In this document: piece after piece, positions 59,852 through 64,000 of the stretch | How positions within the stretch are numbered: position 1 is the first letter of the stretch | Layout of the letters: every line of letters starts with the position of its first letter | DNA from: JBBIQV01 sp964555285 | Lineage (GTDB): Bacteria; Nitrospirota; Nitrospiria; Nitrospirales; Nitrospiraceae | Assembly: GCA_964555285.1 (NCBI GenBank) | Contig: CAZKRM010000015.1 | Span: 1 to 64,000 of the forward strand | DNA length: 64,000 nucleotides | Direction of reading: 5' to 3' | Notes under the pieces: generated by a model | What the model was told of the DNA's origin: nothing | Databases searched by the model: none | What the model saw: only the letters and a program-made list of their open reading frames with translations | Made by a program: the position numbers and the translations under genes

Positions 59852-61117
59852 TTACGCGTAGGTGTAGAAGATAGGAAATCGTGCGCAGAGCGCCTTGGCC
59901 TTGGCGCGCACCTCGCTCTGGGTCTGCGCGTCTTGCGGACGCTGGAGCACCTGGTCGATGAGGGCCACAATCTCGGCCATCTCCGCCTCGCGCATGCCGC
60001 GGGTCGAGACGATCGGCGATCCGATCCGAATGCCACTGGCCACGGCCGGGGGCTTCTCGTCGAAGGGGATGGCATTCTTGTTCACAATAATGCCGGCCGC
60101 ATCGAGGGCCGCGTCCGCTTCCTTGCCGCTCACGCCCTTTGAGGTCAAGTTGACCAGCAGGAGGTGGGTATCCGTTCCGCCGGAGACAATGCGATACCCT
60201 CGGTCGAGCAGCCCCTTGGCCAGCGCCTTGGCGTTGGCGATGACTTGTTGCTGATACTTCTTAAACGACGGGGACAACGCTTCTTTCAAGGCGACGGCTT
60301 TCGCCGCGATCACATGCATGAGTGGCCCGCCCTGCATGCCGGGGAACACAAATTTGTCCACCGCTTTGGCGTGCTCCGCCTTGCACATGACGATCCCGCC
60401 ACGCGGGCCGCGGAGCGTTTTGTGAGTCGTCGTCGTGACGAAATCTGCATAAGGCACGGGGTTCGGATGGAGGCCGGCAGCAATCAATCCCGCGATATGG
60501 GCGATATCGACCATCAGATACGCACCGACAGACTGGGCAATCTTTTGGAAGCGCGGGAAGTCGAGCGTCCGCGCGTAGGCGCTCGCCCCGACGACGAGCA
60601 TCCGGGGTCGGCATTCCTCGGCGATGCGTTGAACCGCATCGTAGTCGATCAGCTCAGTGTGACGATCGACGCCGTAGGAGAACGAACGGAAGAGGGAGCC
60701 TGAGAAATTGACCTTACTCCCGTGGGTGAGGTGCCCGCCTTGGGCCAGGTCCATGCCGAGGATGCTATCGCCGGGCTTGAGGACCGACAAGTAGGCGGCC
60801 ATATTGGCCTGAGAACCGGAATGCGGCTGCACGTTGACGTGGTCGGCGCCGAAAATCTGTTTGGCCCGCTCAATTGCCAGATTTTCCACCATATCGACGA
60901 ACTGGCAGCCTCCGTAGTAACGCTTGCCGGGATAGCCTTCCGCGTATTTATTCGTCATGAGGGAGCCCTGGGCGGCGAGCACCGCGGGACTGGCAAAGTT
61001 CTCCGAGGCGATCAGCAGCAGCTTCTCACGCTGCCGCTCTTCCTCCGCACAAATTGCGGCATAGGTATCCGGGTCCGTGCTCTTCAATGCCTCTAACGAA
61101 CCGACTGCCTCACTCAT
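59852..61117 (-). CDS. glyA: Serine hydroxymethyltransferase
   Basis: A 421-residue GlyA, the PLP enzyme interconverting serine and glycine and feeding one-carbon tetrahydrofolate. The PLP lysine lies in VTTTTHKTLRGPRGG, and NKYAEGYPGKRYYGGC is the N-terminal signature. It is upstream of nrdR by about 30 bases. Confidence 0.98.
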   Translation of the reverse strand: MSEAVGSLEALKSTDPDTYAAICAEEERQREKLLLIASENFASPAVLAAQGSLMTNKYAEGYPGKRYYGGCQFVDMVENLAIERAKQIFGADHVNVQPHSGSQANMAAYLSVLKPGDSILGMDLAQGGHLTHGSKVNFSGSLFRSFSYGVDRHTELIDYDAVQRIAEECRPRMLVVGASAYARTLDFPRFQKIAQSVGAYLMVDIAHIAGLIAAGLHPNPVPYADFVTTTTHKTLRGPRGGIVMCKAEHAKAVDKFVFPGMQGGPLMHVIAAKAVALKEALSPSFKKYQQQVIANAKALAKGLLDRGYRIVSGGTDTHLLLVNLTSKGVSGKEADAALDAAGIIVNKNAIPFDEKPPAVASGIRIGSPIVSTRGMREAEMAEIVALIDQVLQRPQDAQTQSEVRAKAKALCARFPIFYTYA

Positions 61118-61158
61118 ACAACCTCACCGGTGACCGTTCATGCGCGGCGCGTGGGTGC

Positions 61159-61623
61159 TCAGGCCGACGTTTCCACTTCCTGCTTCTTGACGACATGGAC
61201 CGCAACAGACGCGGTGACATCGCGTGGCAGCTTGACGGGAACCGTGAACGTCCCCAGTTCCTTAATCGGCTGGCCGAGTTGAATCTTCCGGCGATCGACC
61301 GTGAAGCCCTGTTCAGCCAACCCTTCGGCAATGTCCTTCACGGTCACTGAGCCGAACATCTTGTCGTCTTTGCCCACCTGGGCCGTGATGGTCAGGGACA
61401 CCGCGGAGATTTTCTTGGCCTGCGCCTCAATCTCCAGCTTTTCCTTGCGGGCCTTCTCGGCCGTGGCTCGTTTCGCATGTTCAACTTCCTTGATGTTGCG
61501 ATTGCTGGCCTCGAGGGCTTTCCGGCGAGGCAACAAAAAATTCCGTGCAAAGCCGTTGGACACATCGATCACGTCGCCCAGATTCCCGACCCCTTCCAGG
61601 GTCTCTTGAAGAATGACTTTCAT
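61159..61623 (-). CDS. rplI: Ribosomal protein bL9
   Basis: A 154-residue L9 of the large subunit. The N-terminal domain motif MKVILQETLEGVGNLGDVI and the GFARNFLLPRRKAL segment bind 23S rRNA, followed by the central α-helix and the C-terminal domain (FGSVTVKDIAEGL). Start ATG 61623 follows AGAAGGAG. The usual rpsF-rpsR partners are not adjacent. Confidence 0.97.
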   Translation of the reverse strand: MKVILQETLEGVGNLGDVIDVSNGFARNFLLPRRKALEASNRNIKEVEHAKRATAEKARKEKLEIEAQAKKISAVSLTITAQVGKDDKMFGSVTVKDIAEGLAEQGFTVDRRKIQLGQPIKELGTFTVPVKLPRDVTASVAVHVVKKQEVETSA

Positions 61624-61687
61624 ACTGCTAACTCCTTCTGTTGGAAAGGGAAAGAGGATACTGGGGGGCTGACGAAAAGTCAATTCG

Positions 61688-61716
61688 CGAATTACAGAAT
61701 TCGCCGAATTACAGAA
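61688..61716. repeat. 12-bp direct repeat in the rplI-mnmA gap
   Basis: CGAATTACAGAA occurs at 61688-61699 and 61705-61716. The 231-base gap contains no gene. The repeat is the only structure noticed there. Confidence 0.5.
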
Positions 61717-61854
61717 GCAGGAGGGCGAGTTCGGATGCGAGGTCATTTCTGTGTGTGCGCAGCCTGTACCTCTGAATCTGCACCCTGGACGCGCACAATT
61801 GGAGTCAGCTCGTATCCGAACATGAGGGAGAATGAGAAACAAGACGGGTAGCGG

Positions 61855-62934
61855 TTACCGCTGGATGATGCCGCCGCCGAGGACGCGATCGGCGTGATAG
61901 AAGACGGCCGACTGGCCGGGGCTCAGCGCGCGTTGCGGAGCGTGGAACTGCACACGGATCGTTCCGTCATGACACCGATGGAGGGTTGCGGACGAGGCGG
62001 GCGTCGCGTAGCGGACCTTCACATCTGCCCGTGTTGGAGTTGTTACGATAGTGCGGTCAAATACATTCAGGTCGCTCACGATACAGTCGGACTGCAACAG
62101 GCTGTCTTCCGGTCCCAAGACAACCGTACCGGTGTCGGGAACTACCTTCTGCACATAGAGCCGCTGGCCCGCAGCGATGCCCAATCCGCGACGCTGTCCT
62201 GGCGTGTAGAAGGCAATCCCGTCGTGGTCTCCCAACTGTCGCCCATGAATATCAATGAACGCCCCAGCACGCTTCGCTTGGGGCGCTTCCTGTTCAATAA
62301 AAGTTCGATAGTCGCCTTGGCTGACGAAGCAGATCTCCTGGCTCTCCTTGAGCTCATCGATCGGCAATCCCAATGCTTCAGCTTCAGCCCACACCTCCGC
62401 CTTCTGCATGCCTCCGACAGGATAGAGCAGCCGCGGCAACCAGGTCGGATCGATCCGATACAAGAAGTAGCTCTGATCCTTGCGGACGTCGTGCGCCTTC
62501 CGCAGACTGACAGCTCCTTGCTCGTTCACCACGCGAGCATAGTGACCCGTGCCGACATAGTCGATGCCGCGTTCTTGGGCGATCTGAACCAGCGAACGGA
62601 GCTTGACCCGTTCGTTGCACCTGACGCAAGGATTTGGGGTGGTCCCGGATAAGTAGCCTGCCAGAAAATCGTCGATCACCCCTGTGCGGAAGGTCCGGCG
62701 TGTGTCGATGACTTCATGCTTGATACCTAACTTATCTGCGACGTACCGGGCGATGCCCACTTTACAACAGCCACGCTCCTGCCACCGTTTGGAGGTGGCG
62801 GCGGTCTCATCCTCGTGCTCCCACACTTGGAGCGTGACGCCGGAGACGTCGTACCCCTGGCGCACCAGCAGCGCAGCCGCGACAGAGCTATCCACGCCGC
62901 CACTCATACCGAGCAACACGGTTGGGCGCTTCAT
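61855..62934 (-). CDS. mnmA: tRNA-specific 2-thiouridylase MnmA
   Basis: A 359-residue MnmA, which thiolates U34 of Lys, Glu and Gln tRNAs. The PP-loop is LLGMSGGVDSSVAA. The catalytic Cys pair lies in NPCVRCNERVK and ESQEICFVSQGDY. The family C-terminal domain follows. Start ATG 62934 (MKRPTVLLGMSGG) places the PP-loop at the N terminus; upstream extension is open but not homologous. Confidence 0.97.
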   Translation of the reverse strand: MKRPTVLLGMSGGVDSSVAAALLVRQGYDVSGVTLQVWEHEDETAATSKRWQERGCCKVGIARYVADKLGIKHEVIDTRRTFRTGVIDDFLAGYLSGTTPNPCVRCNERVKLRSLVQIAQERGIDYVGTGHYARVVNEQGAVSLRKAHDVRKDQSYFLYRIDPTWLPRLLYPVGGMQKAEVWAEAEALGLPIDELKESQEICFVSQGDYRTFIEQEAPQAKRAGAFIDIHGRQLGDHDGIAFYTPGQRRGLGIAAGQRLYVQKVVPDTGTVVLGPEDSLLQSDCIVSDLNVFDRTIVTTPTRADVKVRYATPASSATLHRCHDGTIRVQFHAPQRALSPGQSAVFYHADRVLGGGIIQR

Positions 62935-62978
62935 GCTGCTTGTCCACTCACGGTCGATGTTGCGGAGGAGGACTCGAA

Positions 62979-63425
62979 CTACAAGTCTTGGGCGCGAACT
63001 TTGCTCCGATGGGTTGTGAAGTCGTGAACATTCTTGCCGGTCGGGGCGTGCTCTTCCACCCACTTGTGGGCACCCATATCACACATGCCGTGAAAATGCG
63101 AGCCCTCTTCGATGGAGATGGCAGGAGTGCGGATGTCCCCGATCAATACGCCCGGCTTGAGGATTTGGATCTTTTCGATCGCCGTGACGGTTCCGTTGAT
63201 TTTTCCGCTGGTAACGACCGTGCCGGCTGAAATGATTCCCTTGATGACGGCGAAGTCGCCGACAATAAGCGTTCCAGTGGTATGGATTTCTCCTTCAAGC
63301 TGTCCATCGATTCTGACGGTCCCGTCGAAATTGACGATACCTTTGAAGTCAACACCCTTCCCCAGAAACGTGAAATTCTCTTCTTCCGTGTCGGTTTTTT
63401 GATTCTTATCGCCGAGTGCCCACAT
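62979..63425 (-). CDS. Bactofilin (polymer-forming cytoskeletal protein)
   Basis: A 148-residue bactofilin with the right-handed β-helix core (FDGTVRIDGQLEGEIHTTGT, INGTVTAIEKIQILKPGVLI) and short disordered ends. Bactofilins polymerise at membranes and help shape the envelope or place other proteins. A paralogue follows at 63537 on the same strand, probably in one operon. Confidence 0.9.
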   Translation of the reverse strand: MWALGDKNQKTDTEEENFTFLGKGVDFKGIVNFDGTVRIDGQLEGEIHTTGTLIVGDFAVIKGIISAGTVVTSGKINGTVTAIEKIQILKPGVLIGDIRTPAISIEEGSHFHGMCDMGAHKWVEEHAPTGKNVHDFTTHRSKVRAQDL

Positions 63426-63536
63426 GCATTCCTCCTCATCCTCGATCGACAGACAGCTTCGCCATGCTGCCTACCGATTGACAACCTTCAACCGCTGAGC
63501 ACTCTCCCCCAAGAGTGATGGTGCGTCAGAGCGGGG

Positions 63537-63992
63537 TCAGCCTACGACCCGTTTCATACCTTGTCCGGCTGGCGTTCCAACTGCATACAACCCAGTTTCG
63601 CGTGGCACTTCGCGTACGTTTGCCTCGGCCATCTCAAGAGTGCCGTTGAACAGCACTCCCTCTTCGATTGAAAGCATGGGCGTCTTGACCCCCCCATTGA
63701 TCACGGCTGGAGCGCGAAGCTTGATTTTCTCCTTCGCGATGATGTCACCGGTAATCTTTCCCTTGCATACAATCGTCCCCGCAGTAACTTTTGCGGTCAG
63801 CACCGCTTCTTCACCCACGAGCAACACGCCCTCCGTGTGAATTTCTCCATCAAGGCATCCATCGATGCGCACGGTCCCGTTGTAGGAGATCGTCCCCTTA
63901 AATTCGACTCCCTTACCTATGAAGGCGCTGACATCCTCCGCAAGTTCCGGCCTTGCACCGGACGGACTTTCCCCGTTCTCTTCGATTGCCAC
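63537..63992 (-). CDS. Bactofilin, paralogue
   Basis: A 151-residue bactofilin, similar in layout to the neighbour at 62979. It has YNGTVRIDGCLDGEIHTEGV and ITGDIIAKEKIKLRAPAVIN in the β-helix core. The start is probably GTG 63992, eight bases from the window edge, so an upstream start cannot be excluded. The pair may form a mixed filament. Confidence 0.88.
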   Translation of the reverse strand: MAIEENGESPSGARPELAEDVSAFIGKGVEFKGTISYNGTVRIDGCLDGEIHTEGVLLVGEEAVLTAKVTAGTIVCKGKITGDIIAKEKIKLRAPAVINGGVKTPMLSIEEGVLFNGTLEMAEANVREVPRETGLYAVGTPAGQGMKRVVG

Positions 63993-64000
63993 CTCGCTGT

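Overview
The window looks like chromosome from a GC-rich, diderm, Gram-negative bacterium, most likely a Nitrospira-type member of the Nitrospirota. LpxC, an RND efflux system with an outer-membrane factor, several lipoproteins and two adjacent bactofilins show the diderm envelope. The family mix (TldD/TldE, MEKHLA, DUF1295, a hopanoid-type epimerase, many small zinc-ribbon proteins) fits that phylum. The taxon is inferred from gene content only. No rRNA or tRNA gene was seen; the one classical RNA gene is tmRNA.

Layout. 0-20 kb is mostly ordinary metabolism and stress repair: an SDR reductase, the TldD/TldE protease pair, a lytic transglycosylase, MsrA, an aminotransferase, CysQ, leuC-leuD, a TPR lipoprotein cluster, an MscS channel, exonuclease III and a BaiN-type flavoprotein. 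20.5-32.8 kb carries an IS1380 remnant, a DoxX-pirin operon behind a promoter with a palindromic operator, VOC proteins, a tightly overlapped RND tripartite pump, a nitroreductase, an FAD reductase and an MFS/BT1-like transporter. 32.8-41 kb is accessory: two toxin-antitoxin loci (one with a gutted toxin), a DUF4145 gene with an in-frame stop, tmRNA with its terminator, a broken methyltransferase, a PilZ protein, two tandem structured RNA-like elements, a ClpX paralogue and small membrane proteins. 41.5-46 kb holds a glycerophosphodiesterase, a pterin dehydratase, an orphan RiPP-type B12-radical SAM enzyme and a sugar-epimerase-like SDR. 46.2-53.7 kb is a 6.76-kb island between two apparently identical 408-bp copies of an AhpD-like gene. 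It encodes a secreted protein, a membrane-spanning TIR protein and three exported trypsin-like proteases, two of them fused to formylglycine-enzyme-like domains. 53.7-64 kb returns to housekeeping: inositol monophosphatase, a HARE-HTH protein, a 12-residue lysine-rich peptide, lpxC, a two-component system whose kinase has a Rossmann sensor, nrdR, glyA, rplI, mnmA and two bactofilins.

Best candidates for undescribed biology are (1) the paired elements at 36971-37420 and 37535-37980, which share a TTGACA-N17-TAAGAA promoter, paired stems, a fully conserved 11-nt loop, a 23-codon ORF and a GC-rich 3' hairpin, next to a ClpX paralogue; and (2) the TIR/protease/FGE island with its direct repeats. 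Two further patterns recur: intergenic sequences built of degenerate 7-nt units, often as hairpins, and at least five genes that keep both ends but have lost their middle.
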